In this document: positions 1 to 9,895 of the stretch, piece by piece | How the letters are laid out: each line of letters opens with the position of its first letter | Numbering within the stretch: the first letter of the stretch is position 1 | Assembly: GCA_015680685.1 (NCBI GenBank) | Contig: MNCI01022611.1 | Location: forward strand, 1,229,139-1,252,799 | Direction: 5' to 3' | Source of the DNA: Gnetum montanum | Lineage: Eukaryota > Streptophyta > Gnetopsida > Gnetales > Gnetaceae | DNA length: 23,661 nucleotides | The notes under the pieces: model-generated | The model's database searches: none | What the model saw: the letters and a program-made list of their open reading frames with translations, nothing else | Told to the model about the DNA's origin: nothing | Position numbers and translations under genes: made by a program

Positions 1-942
1 TTTGATCTGGCTATCTTTTAAATGCCTTGTTGGAATTCTTACTGCCTCCGTTATGTCGAGCATACTTCGGGTGGCAAGTAGGGGCTTTTCATGATCATCT
101 CTTTCATGACACCTATGATGTCTACATTGTTCCCTAATTTCCCTTCGTTCATGCCCTTGTCCTCTCTCTTGACTCTTTCGTCAAGGTCTCTCATTTTTTC
201 TACCTCTATCCTCACCGTTATGCTCTCTATGACTACGCCAAGAGGTGGAACGAGAGGGTGAGTGATGAGATGAAGAAGAAGAAAGAGAATCATCACCATG
301 ATGATGTTTCCTACCTTCTCTTCTGTGGTTTTGGCCCCAATCGTGATGACGATCTAAGTGCCCGTCCTTGTTATGAGTTGTTGTTCCCTCTGTGAACAGT
401 TGGTGTTCACGGGGATCAGAACCAGGGTTGTGTATCGTGGATCATAGGTTCTAATACCCCACCTCCTCCTAATCGTTAGGAGGGGAAACATCTTTTGATA
501 GAGAACCCATTATGAGTGGTTCACCATCTCTAATTTCACTAAGGACGTGTAGGACCTCCTTGCCCTTCAACAATGTATGTTGGCTCTCCTGCCTTGAGTC
601 CCTAATACGTTGTGCTTTTGTGGGATGATAATCCCTCATGTCAAAGTCTTCCACAACATATTCAGCATATAATTCTATCATTCCAATCTATGCCAAAGCA
701 CAGAGGAGCATGTTAGGGACTGATCGATCTGGAGGTAACACGATGTTACCTTGCAAATCTCTCCATCACAGTTGTTTGTCTTGATGGAGGATAAAGGTAA
801 AGTTTGGAATATACTTATCAAGATGAGTATATACCACTCGGTATTGTTGAGGACTTGGCAGATTTCAGTTATGTGTTTTTGATTGCCGACTGTCTCTAGT
901 ATTGTCCCTAGGTGATGAGTTTCTTTTGTTAGAAGAAGACAT
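1..942 (-). pseudogene. Ty3/gypsy-type gag relic (partial, runs off left edge)
   Basis: On the minus strand a possible gag start ATG lies at 942-940 and opens MSSSNKRNSSPRDN, a Ser/Arg/Asn-rich N-terminus. A stop follows after about 25 codons. Further coding-like blocks appear in shifting frames: 681-469 (IELYAEYVVEDFDMRDYHP...) and roughly 430-1. The second block is rich in His, Arg and Ser (runs of serine, HHDWGQNHRREGRKHHH, many Arg-Glu pairs), like the basic nucleic-acid-binding tail of a plant gag. It lies directly downstream of an LTR and candidate primer site in the same orientation, which is the expected place for gag. No protease or CCHC knuckle is visible before the window ends. The assignment rests on position and composition more than on a diagnostic motif. 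Confidence 0.5.
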
Positions 943-1409
943 TGTTATTTATCGGTTGCTAATTACTGTTATATAAATTTTTCTTTAATTAACCCAAAGG
1001 TTCATTTAAGCTCCCAATGATGTGAGTGATATCCTATGTTCTATTCAACCCACAAACACTTAGTCCCTGGCAACAGTGCCAATGATGAGTGGTGAGATAC
1101 CCCTACACTCAACCATATGAATACGAGTGTAGCACATGCGATCTAGTCCAACTTTGCAGACTAAGTGCCTACACGCCCATAGAACACTTAGGGTTAATCA
1201 TTCATTATCTTTCCAGACTTACTTGTAGTTGTCACGGTATGGTTATGTAAGTCTGAGGTATATGATTTTTATAGTTTTTTATGTTTTTGTCTCCTATGCT
1301 AACAAGGTGAAGGGTTGAGAAAATAATTACTAACTCTAACTAATGAACTAAGTCTAAATTACCTAGCGTCAGCATCCGTTCCCACTTACCGTACACACCC
1401 TGAACCGAT

Positions 1410-1425
1410 GCAACCATGGCTACCA
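1410..1425 (-). other. candidate primer-binding site of the gypsy-type element
   Basis: The minus strand reads TGGTAGCCATGGTTGC two bases after the presumed LTR end (..AACA). A TGG start just inside the LTR is typical of a tRNA 3' CCA complement. I do not recognise which tRNA it would match, so the call rests on position. Confidence 0.4.
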
Positions 1426-1783
1426 AATGTTAGTCGTTGCTGGGATCACCACGCGTAACGCATGTGATCGAAGTGGTCGTACTGAGGCACTTAACTAGGA
1501 GAGGAGAGTGGAGAGAGAAAGCAGTAAATAATAAATAATAAATAATAGTAAATAAAATCCTAATTAGCCTATTCCATGCACTACAAAGGTTTATCCAAGA
1601 AGCTCATCTTTATTACCGTACACAAACTTATGTTCAGGTACAATGTTTATTCGAATAAAGATCTGTTCACTTTAGGACTCCTACTACGAGCATATGGAAA
1701 ATATTCTATCTATGGAGTGATCAATCTGCCAAAGTTTCCCTATTGTTTAGCCTAGGATGAGGAAACAAGGGAGAGCTGCCTCT

Positions 1784-1791
1784 TATTTATA
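1784..1791 (-). promoter_or_regulatory. TATA box of the minus-strand LTR
   Basis: The minus strand reads TATAAATA followed by AGAGGCAGC, the usual look of a plant LTR core promoter. It lies about 20 bp downstream of the GATATC cluster, placing transcription start near 1755. This is inferred from motif and position only. Confidence 0.5.
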
Positions 1792-1809
1792 AATATGATG
1801 GCGCACCAT

Positions 1810-1883
1810 GATATCGCGTATACGATATCACAAGGGAAGACGCGATATCGCGAGGGATGCGATATCACGGCCCATGCGATATC
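1810..1883 (-). repeat. cluster of five GATATC palindromes in LTR U3
   Basis: GATATC occurs at 1810, 1824, 1844, 1861 and 1878 (spacings 14, 20, 17, 17). Two copies are extended to the 10-bp palindrome GCGATATCGC. The block keeps many CpG dinucleotides although the surrounding DNA is CpG-poor. It sits just upstream of the minus-strand TATA box, so a regulatory repeat is plausible. Confidence 0.7.
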
Positions 1884-1945
1884 GCGTCCCATCAATTTAC
1901 ATTTAATGGTAAAATTGTCTATGTATACCCTAGCCTTATAGCCTA

Positions 1946-2305
1946 TCAATAATGTCTAAATTTGTTTAAGCCATACATAATTACTAGAAGTTCATTTTTA
2001 GTAGTTGTACAATATGCTTGGGCTTGGTTCAAACTCTTAAATACATAGTAGATGACTCTAGCATTATACATTAAATCAAAAGGAAAATCCAAATTTGATC
2101 CATTAAATACTGTGGCTAAGGTTACCTTTCCTTTCAATTTTTCAAAGGCTTGTTGACACTCATCAAACCAAGTGAAGGGTACATATTTTTCTAAGATTTT
2201 ATAGAGAGGTTCGGCAATCTTTAAAAAATTTGTAATAAACCTCCTATAATATCCAACATGCCCCAAGAAGGATCTAAGAGTCCCTACAACATCAGTGATT
2301 CTCAA
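1946..2305 (-). pseudogene. Ty3/gypsy reverse transcriptase / RNase H fragment
   Basis: The 119-codon open frame covers the end of the reverse transcriptase and the start of RNase H of a Ty3/gypsy polyprotein. Diagnostic blocks in order are LRSFLGHVGYYRRFI (RT thumb/connection), PFTWFDECQQAFEKLK, and the RNase H portion ending YCTTTKNELLVIMYGLNKFRHY. The stretch around FDLMYNA would normally carry the first RNase H aspartate (consensus ..D.SD.A) and is degenerate. The finger/palm region with the YxDD motif and the integrase are both absent, so this is a two-ended truncation. The match breaks off about 45 bp before the presumed LTR start at 1901, consistent with the gypsy-type element having inserted into or beside this relic. 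Confidence 0.85.
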
Positions 2306-2499
2306 CTTTAATTTAGATTATTTTTCATTTTCTCATTTAAATTTTCTTTCTATGTTTTAACAAACTTATTAGCCTATCTTTTTCTCATGACCTAATCTTT
2401 AGGATTATTTGGATTTCTATAACAATGATATATGTTATGAATATACTTATTTTTATAAATATGGTAGTATGTTAATACTCTATCTCTTCTCATATTCCT
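2306..2499. other. A+T-rich spacer, nothing recognised
   Basis: This is low-complexity A+T-rich DNA between the gypsy fragment and the copia gag relic, with no frame, repeat unit or motif that I can support. Confidence 0.4.
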
Positions 2500-2950
2500 T
2501 TGATTTCAACATCATTTCTTCAAAATTTGGTTCCATTTCTTCAAAATTTGGTTCCACTATTGAGGCATAAAAGTTCATCTCTTCCTCTTCATTAAGGATC
2601 TTTGTGCATAACTTTTTCATTATATAGGTTTCAAGCCATTCTTCATGGTTTTTTTAAGGACCTCATAACTTAATGATAGAACACTGAGAAACAAGAACTG
2701 TATTGCTTCATATGATACTCTTGCATCTTGAGATTGTAATCTAGCTTATAGTATTAATACTTTCTAGACAAGAGTAGCCATAGGTTCACTTTCTTTCACA
2801 TGTCTATATCATCTTATTATCATCATCCATTGTGATAGTTTCTGAAAGGATTTCTTTCAAACCATTTTCTTGTAGTAAAAATCTCATCTAAAGTTTTCAT
2901 ATATGATAATTTGAATCTTTTAACACATGATTCTCAACAAATAGGAAGTA
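2500..2950 (-). pseudogene. Ty1/copia gag N-terminal relic
   Basis: Read on the minus strand from about 2950, one frame gives the start of a copia-type gag (DUF4219/UBN2 family). NYHI, then a stop where the family has Trp, KL, MRFLLQENGLKEIL and TITMDDDNKMI follow in order, matching the family pattern of NY..W...M..LL...L.eil...T. The frame then decays through several stops. It ends near 2500 in a Glu-rich stretch that includes a short duplication (PNFEEM twice, bases 2512-2560). The protein would form the particle of a retrotransposon. No protease, integrase or RT follows. This element points the opposite way to the copia gag at 5600. Confidence 0.6.
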
Positions 2951-4954
2951 TGGCTTTATTATTTTTTATGATTATTTATTAATTCTGATTAAACAATTCC
3001 TCACTATTTTACTCTAATACTATATGAAATTTACAACATCAATGCTAAGTAACAACCATGATCTCAAAGAGAAGCGGACTTAAACATACATCAAACATCT
3101 CATCCTCAATATTTAAGATATAGGAAGTATTGTATGAAGTAGAATGATCAATTCAAATGCTAGTAATAGCTATAACTTAGTACTAATAAGAATATTATCA
3201 TTAATTAGAGAAGTAAAAATGATATAACACCATGAAAATGGGATACAATGACAATTTTAGAACATAACAATCATGGTGTGTAATGGTGAATTAAATAAAA
3301 TGTCATTACAAAGAAAAATGAGAAGTTTGTGCAAGAACTAATATCTTTAATAATACTGAATAGATTTTCCCTTTTAATTGATATCTATAAAAATTAAAGT
3401 CTATTTTGAAAGATGTGCATTCCCTTTTGAAACATGGAATAACATACTTTATTGTAAGAAATTTTTTGATAATATGTATGGTCTTTTGTCATTTAAGATG
3501 ATGATTAAGTTATGCTTGTTCATCTACATATAAATCACTTACATTTTTAAACATGTATTTTCAATATATGATAATACAAATGTTTACCTATCTTCAACAA
3601 TAATTATATTACCTAACCTAATTCTATCAATGTCTTTCTTTGATATTTATGATGGCTCCTCTTTAATAGGTTCTTTATCAAGTGTGATGAAGAGTTATTT
3701 AAAATTCATTCTTTAGAAATATATCTACATGCAACTACAAAGGCTATTATTTTATCTCTCAGATCTTATAATGTAGTGTTAATGAAGTAATATAGTACTT
3801 CAACATTACAATCATTATTTGGCACAATTAAGGAATAATGTGTAGCAATTTTTAGAATTGGTAAACTTAAATTAATATTTATTTATTAGATCTTTACACT
3901 AATAAAATAATCTCATGTATCTCTACTTTTATCATTTCTAGCATCTCAATTTGAATGACAATGGTATTATTTCTATTTTACTTATTGTTTCACTGTTCAA
4001 AATAACTACCATTATCCTAAATTTAATAATTTCATTAATATCAAAAAATAAATAAATATCATTTATCTTGATTTTTTGTTGTTGGAAGTTGATGTATCAA
4101 TCCATATTATCCTGAAATGTTGTTTTTCAAAAGACATTATTGAATACTTGAATCAACATATCTATATAATAATAATATTTGAAAGAATTTAATGTTACCT
4201 TTCTATGGAAAAAATTTATTTTTAAAATGTTAAGTCTAACATTATGTCTAAGAAATATTATTAATACAATTAAATTTAAACATTACAAAAAATAAAACAG
4301 ATTCCTTTTTCCTTTTGTTATTCTAATTAGCATTAGCATTACCCTTAAAAGCAAGTTTAAATACATGCCATTATGAATAGTACATGGTTTAGTAAGCATG
4401 ATTCTAATTTTCTCTTTTCAAATTAAAGATATTAGGAAATTATTTTAAAATGTAGATTATTATATTCTTTTATATTAATAAATCATTTTTCTATATAATA
4501 CACAAGAAATGTGTGTTATGTTCAAATAAGAGCCTATTGACTATTCTTAACAACATTAGTTTTTGCTCTTATGGGATTTGATATGAACATCCATTAACAA
4601 TAGAAAAAAGAAAATAAGTAGTTGAAAACTTAATATTTTATTTTCTTTTATTTGGTCACAATATTTATTTCCACATAGAAAAAGGATTATGCATGCATTT
4701 TTGGCTAATGCTTTATTAAACATTGAGTTAGACATGGATATGGTTTTTTTTTAAGTGACTTGGACTATTATGTTATGTATGCTAACTAGCTTTAATGAAT
4801 AAGATGACTAAATTTATATATTAAAAATTTTCCTCTTGTAATGGTTTGTACTACTTCTTTACATTCTTCTTACCTGCTTTTAATGTTATCTATTTCTTGA
4901 TACCTTGCTTTACTATTCCTATGGATTAAAAGTGTTTAATGTTATTTTAATATT
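2951..4954. other. 2-kb A+T-rich region without recognisable features
   Basis: The stretch is very A+T-rich with frequent stops in all six frames and no open frame over 60 codons. I see no LTR pair, tRNA, tandem array or conserved protein motif. It probably holds LTR and pol remains of the flanking copia relics that have decayed beyond recognition by eye. Confidence 0.4.
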
Positions 4955-4959
4955 GTTTG

Positions 4960-5480
4960 TGTAACATCCCCATTTCCAAATGATGCTACTACATAACAAA
5001 GATGGTGCCTCTTCATAACAAGTGTTATCATTATCATAATAAGACCTAAAACAACAGTTGTAATCAAGACCTGAAAGGGTGCATTGTAATAATGGACACG
5101 TCTCTTGAGGTAACCTTTGGAGGTTTGACCTAAGGAATTTATACCCAAGCATAGAGGTTGTGCCAAGATGGAGTGGTAAAGATAGTATAGGCAAGTCACA
5201 GATGCTAAGTGAAGTAGGACAAAAAGTGGACTGGCCATTCCTTCTAGCCAAATATAGGCCTAACCGTGGTGGTAGTGCTAAATTGCCTCTAAAAGATAGA
5301 TGCCAAAGGAAGGAAACCCCAAGAAACACTCTCAAAGCATGATCCAAATACTTTATTCCAAATAAATAAAGCATTCTCTCCTTTTTCTTTCTTCACTTTC
5401 TTTGTTATTTTCTTTAAGCATAATGTCTAATATAACGTATATTTGACGTCTGCCATGACATCCAAGGATGGGATGTCAAA
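4960..5480 (+). mobile_element. solo LTR of retrotransposon family A
   Basis: This 521-bp LTR starts TGTAACATCCCC and ends GGATGTCAAA. It is flanked by the perfect 5-bp target duplication gtttg (4955-4959 and 5481-5485). Family ends read TGTxACATCCC...GGGATGTCACA, an 11-bp near-perfect inverted repeat; here the last CA has mutated to AA. An AATAAA polyadenylation signal lies near 5365. No primer site follows, so LTR-LTR recombination has removed the interior. It is clearly homologous to the LTRs at 6182 and 11425 and to the truncated one at 12307. Open frames inside it on both strands are incidental. Confidence 0.93.
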
Positions 5481-5589
5481 GTTTGTATACTTATTTAAAC
5501 TATTAATTATTTGTTATGAAATTTTATTTTTCATGGTCCTAATTTAGGTGCTATTTATGTTACCTTGATCATAAAAAAATTTTAATAAT

Positions 5590-5601
5590 TGATATCAAAG
5601 T
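5590..5601 (+). other. degenerate primer-binding site of the outer copia element
   Basis: TGATATCAAAGT matches the initiator tRNA-Met-type primer site TGGTATCAGAGC at 9 of 12 bases. All three differences are transitions (G to A twice, C to T once), the pattern expected from deamination of methylated cytosine. It lies about 50 bp before the copia gag relic. Confidence 0.55.
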
Positions 5602-5641
5602 ATTGATAACAATGAATCAAGGTTTTTACCTATGCAAAATT

Positions 5642-6176
5642 TCATGGTTTGATAGCATGGATTATTCAATATGAAAGCTTAAAATAAAGATCCATCTCTT
5701 TGCTGACAATGTTGAGGATTGAAGATTAGTTATCATAAGAATAAATAATCTATTCCATGATGCCCTAGCTATGAATGCATTGGTTTGCAATATGAATAGA
5801 GTTATGTGTATGAATATAATGCATATGAAGTCTCCTAGAAATATGTGGGGACATCTTCAATTAATATGTAAATGACATGGCAATATCCTAAGGCATAAAT
5901 TTATGTCTTCAAAAACATGATTCAATTCTCTAAAAATAGAAGAAAATGAAAGAATTATTAGCATCTTTTTCGATAGGTAGATAACATTTTAAGTGAAATA
6001 AAAATGCTTGATGAAGCATAATCTAAAGTAGTTATTTGTCAATTTATTTTATCTGTTCAATCAAGAATATTTGAAAAAAAACTATGTTTCATTCTAGATA
6101 TGAAATATATTTCCAAAATTTTGATTACATAATTCCATAGCATTTTATTAGCATTTTAAATTAGAAAGATTGGATC
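5642..6176 (+). pseudogene. Ty1/copia gag, 5' part (interrupted by family A insertion)
   Basis: This is the particle protein of a copia retrotransposon. Visible blocks in order are FDSMDYSI, a TGA where the family has Trp, KLKIKIHLFADNVED, DALAMNALV, IMHMKSPRNMWGHLQ, SLKIEENERI and, after frameshifts, a leucine-rich tail. These match the DUF4219/UBN2 gag order. Several Trp and Gln codons are now TGA, TAG or TAA. The frame is cut at 6177 by the complete element 6182-11946 and resumes at 11952 with a Lys/Glu-rich segment and a zinc-knuckle relic. The gag therefore predates that insertion. Confidence 0.8.
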
Positions 6177-6181
6177 ATGCA
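6177..6181. repeat. left target-site duplication (atgca)
   Basis: The 5-bp sequence directly before the 5' LTR is repeated exactly at 11947-11951 directly after the 3' LTR. Confidence 0.93.
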
Positions 6182-6704
6182 TGTCATGTCCCTATTCCCA
6201 AATGATGTTGTTGCCTAATGAAGATGGTGTCTCTTCATAACAAGCGTTATTGTTATCTAAACAAGACCCAAAAGGGTAGTTGTTATTAAGAAACTAAAGG
6301 GCATATTATAATAATGGACGTGTCTCTTAAGGTAACCTTTGGGGGTTTGACCTAAGGCATTTATACCCGAGCTTAGAGGTAGTTACAACATGAAGTGTCG
6401 AAGCTTGTACAAGAAAGTCACAAAAGCTAGGTGAAGTCGGATAGGAAGTGGACTGGCCATCCCTTTTGGCTAAGTTATAGTCCTAACCGTGGTGGTAGTG
6501 TCAAATTGCCTCTAAGGGATAGATGCCAAAGGAAGAAAATCCCAAGAAACACTCTTAGAGAATTATTCAAATCCACTATTCAATATCAATAAAGCATTCT
6601 TTTCTTTCTCTTTTTTCACTTTCTATATTATTTTCTTCTATGCATGATGTCTAATGTAACATATATTTGTCATTTTTCATGACATCCAATGACAAGATGT
6701 CACA
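6182..6704 (+). repeat. 5' LTR of family A element
   Basis: It begins TGTCATGTCCC and ends AAGATGTCACA, and is homologous over its whole length to 11425-11946 and 4960-5480. It carries an AATAAA at about 6588. Confidence 0.92.
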
Positions 6705-6706
6705 AT

Positions 6707-6718
6707 TGGTATTAGAGC
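6707..6718 (+). other. primer-binding site (initiator tRNA-Met type)
   Basis: TGGTATTAGAGC lies two bases after the 5' LTR and matches the classical plant site TGGTATCAGAGC at 11 of 12 bases; the one change is C to T. Confidence 0.88.
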
Positions 6719-6723
6719 AAACC

Positions 6724-7849
6724 ATGACCCAAGGACTATTTAGAACCATGGACCAACTACAACATGAACTTGATGATGAACCTTGAAGCTACAACACACG
6801 GAAAGCCATTGATCATCACTAGATGTACCATATGTCTAGGATGTAAGTCAAAACATACCTTTCCATTAATTTCATGAATAATGGATCATGCATCTAGATC
6901 CTAGCAACCAACAAAATTCTTTCATGGATATCATGAACCAATAAAGATCTGATCACACCTCATTAAGATTCATCAATTACAAGAGTTGTTGGTAAGATGA
7001 TGATACACCGGTCTAGGTAACTCTTACCCATCTTAATACTATAATTATTAATTTTTTAGGATCATTGTTAAATTTCTTTCAAGAAAGTTAGTAACCATGA
7101 CCTAAATTAATCTTATTTTGTTGAAATTCACTATCCAAGTAATCTAGAAGATTTCAAGTTACCATACATCAACCTAGAAATGTTAGTTCAACAAAATAGG
7201 CTAGTTTGGTCCTTTTAATTTCTAAAAAAATCAACTTTATTTTTGAACCCTAAGACTATGACCAACACATAGTACTCATTGAGATGATTCCAACAATACA
7301 AATTTCATCTTGATCGAACTTACAGTTTGAGAGATATTGATGTTTAAAGTTTCTTATGCATTAAAATAATATTAAATTATTAAATTTATTAATTTATTAT
7401 TTTAAAAAATGTCAAAATTTTAGTGTTAGGAATTAACCCAGAATTACCATTTATCAACACTAAACCTCTACCCTATCATCAGCCAAACCACCACATCAAT
7501 TACCGAGGCAAGATGGATTATAATAATAATAAAAATTTTTAAAAAAATCTCTAAAATACTTATCACGCAGGAGGTCATGGGTTCAACCTTGTGCCCCAAA
7601 AATTTTTTATTTAAATAATAGTAATATTATTATTATTTATTTATTTAAAAAAAACCCTTTTGGATAGGCCACAATTGACTTCACTTCTAGCCACGACAAG
7701 GCTTGTAAGGTTAGCTAGCGGTCAGCAATAACTAGACTTGCTACATAGTGCTATGAATGATCCCAAAGGAGGCTTGAAATGAGACTAGCTTGCCTCCTAC
7801 ATAGCCACTAAACATCCCTCCCCCTCCAACCCCACCCTCCCNCTGCACT
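6724..7849 (+). other. family A 5' interior, non-coding
   Basis: No supported open frame occurs in this kilobase. Short segments resemble the interior of the second family A copy. Examples are gtaactctta.ccatctt near 7018 against 12870, and ggagatatt/gagagatatt near 7330 against 13470. Base 7842 is an N. The line near 7570 (aggtcatgggttcaac) resembles a pol III B box but has no matching A box that I can find. Confidence 0.55.
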
Positions 7850-7924
7850 CCCATGTCACACCTGTCAACCTATCACTTTGGTAGCCCTCCATGCATTGTT
7901 GCCACTCGATTCAACCACCACCCT

Positions 7925-8041
7925 ATGCACCATGATGCTTCATCCCACTACCTCCTCTTGAACATGCACCACCACCTTCATATGCACCATGATGCTCCAT
8001 CCCACTACCTCCTCTCCAACATGCATCACCACCTTCATATG
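7925..8041 (+). repeat. 57-bp tandem repeat, two full units plus start of a third
   Basis: Units begin with atgcaccatgatgct at 7925 and 7982, and a partial third unit begins at 8039, a period of exactly 57 bp. The 77-codon open frame covering it encodes a His/Met-rich repeat (MHHDASSHYLL...NMHHHLH twice). It looks like a by-product of the C-rich repeat rather than a gene: it has no recognised domain and sits in a non-coding element interior. Confidence 0.8.
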
Positions 8042-8149
8042 CACCTGCATCATTTTCCTACCTATCGCCTACCATTTTCATTGTAGAAATCTTCTTCACA
8101 TTTTTCATAGCCACTGTTGACTATGCCACTACTACCTATCGGTGCCATG

Positions 8150-8519
8150 AATCATCATCTCCCATGTAGAAACTCACTACCTCCCATGCGACTAATCATT
8201 ACCTTCCTTGCTATAGATCATCGCTTCCCATGCCACTAATCATTACCTCTCATACCACTAATTATCGCCTCCCATGCCACCAGTCATTGCCTTCCATGTT
8301 GTAGATCATCACCTCCCATGCCACCAATCATCATTTTCCATCTCATAGATCATCATCTCCCATGCCACTAATCATCCCCTCCCATGCCACTAATTATCCC
8401 CTCCCATTCTATAGATCATCACATCTCACATTGCAAATCATCGCCTCCCCTACTACTGATCATTACCTCCCCTATCACTGATCATCACCTCTCTTAGCAC
8501 CATCAATCATTGCCTTTTC
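8150..8519 (+). repeat. C-rich degenerate minisatellite
   Basis: About fifteen degenerate units of roughly 25 bp follow the theme atcatcacctcccatgccacta. The plus strand is strikingly pyrimidine-rich (ccctcccatgcc). It lies within the family A interior. Confidence 0.75.
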
Positions 8520-8602
8520 TGGTAGGATGCACCATGAAAGCTATGTTTATTCGTGGACACTGACAGAAGCTACGCAAGCCCTATAAGGATCACACAATCC
8601 AT

Positions 8603-8707
8603 TGATGGGTCATGTGGACCCAGTTAAGGGGTTTGTAGGCCCAGTGGAGGGATGCGTAGACTCTGAGATGGACCATGCAAGCCTAGTGGAGGGCCATGTG
8701 GACCCTA
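8603..8707 (+). repeat. G-rich degenerate tandem repeat
   Basis: Five loose units of about 20-25 bp share a theme like catgtggacccagtggaggg. They are followed by ctataaaagcccc (8714-8726), a TATA-like string. Whether this is an internal promoter is unknown. Confidence 0.5.
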
Positions 8708-9895
8708 AAATAGGCTATAAAAGCCCCAAGGAGGTCCCAGAAAAATACTGTGCTACCTAGCACTACCTTCGCTAGCCCTGCACCACCACCAATGGAAGGA
8801 AACGCTACACCACCATCACCTCCAGATCTACCCAGCCTCTTCACTAACGTTGCCAATAGCATTCCTAGACTTCGCTGCCAATAGATGACTATGGTTGTTA
8901 CCGCTATCATCCCTACTACTGTGCAATGGGAAAATTCTCTATCAATAAATGCAAAATTTAAAATTCTCTATCAGTATATAGCAAATTTGCAATTCTCATC
9001 AAAGGACAAAAATTTCAAAATTCCTGTCAATTGATAAAAAATTTAAAATTCCCATCATTAAACCATTAATTTAAATTAAGAATGCACAAAAGTATTTTTA
9101 AAGTTCAAATTTGATGCTTTTTTAACAATGTGGATAAAAACTTCATCATTAAGCATGCTCGTTCCAAAGTAGAATTGGAATGGGTGACCTCTTAGGAAGT
9201 CTTGTTTTTTGTGCCAAAGGCCTTTAATATCAGAAGCCATAACTTTTGATTTTAGAAGCCTTTTTGACAAAAAAAGAGTTTTTTCCTATAGATTTCAACC
9301 TTCTGGACCCAATGCTAAAGTCAAATCTATCTCAAGAAACTCTAAAAATTATTTTTTACTCCTTGCCCAACATAATGCCTCAACATCCTCAAAAGTTTAA
9401 TTTTCACACAACTCAAGCATACAACATCCATTTTAAACATATGAATAATCATTTCCAACATTTTCCATCCTTTTGAACTCAATGGAAAGGTCAAATTTAT
9501 CATCCAATTACCCAATAATTTGATCATATTATAAATTTTGTTTTATGAATTTAACCTTTTTGAGACCTTAAGATCCGTATGGCATGTCATTAGTTACACT
9601 ACTAGAGTCAATGTCTTTAAGGGTGGTAGAAAGGCCATTAAGAATTAGTTGATCTAATTATAAATTACTAAAATTAGATGATGTAGTAAAATATTACCAA
9701 AATTAGTTGGAAAATTGGTTCATTTATCAATTGAGAATCAGTTGATGAAAAAAAATGGTCTTCAAAAGGTATATTAATCCATCCTAAAATCAAAAAATAT
9801 GGAAAAACAACATGTAGACTCAAAATCTCATTTCAACAAGTAAAATACTCATGAAGATAAATGATTTAAAAGGAAATCCAATAATGAGAATGAAA
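8708..9895 (+). other. family A middle interior, non-coding with a block conserved between copies
   Basis: No convincing gene occurs here; open frames of 60-76 codons on both strands lack any recognisable motif. The 24-bp block 9176-9199 (tggaatgggtgacctcttag...) recurs at 17823-17846 with a single difference. Weaker similarity follows for several hundred bases (for example agtcaaatctatc near 9320 and 17973). This identifies the region as shared family A interior. Confidence 0.65.

Larger units (their letters stand above)
1428..1901 (-). repeat. Ty3/gypsy-type 5' LTR (minus strand)
   Basis: Read on the minus strand, the unit begins TGTAAATTGATGGG at 1901 and ends CGACTAACA at 1428, about 474 bp. 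A start at TGATGGG (1894) is also possible. It contains a cluster of GATATC palindromes, then a TATA box, then about 360 bp of R/U5-like DNA. Immediately downstream is TTTGGTAGCC, a plausible primer site, followed by a leader and gag-like sequence. No second LTR is in the window, so the ends and the target duplication cannot be confirmed. Confidence 0.5.

Noticed and set aside
4919-5374. 151- and 98-codon minus-strand frames and a 60-codon plus-strand frame
   Set aside because: They lie entirely inside the solo LTR. The similar minus-strand frame in the 3' LTR (11458-11703) exists only because the DNA is repeated. No known domain.
7565-7605. tRNA-derived SINE (B-box-like ggtcatgggttcaac)
   Set aside because: No A box at the right distance, no poly(A)/T tail and no target duplication could be found.
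7853-8086. His/Met-rich 77-codon frame as a metal-binding protein gene
   Set aside because: The repeat is a 57-bp DNA tandem repeat in a non-coding element interior. There is no domain, no conserved upstream frame and no matching frame in the second family copy.
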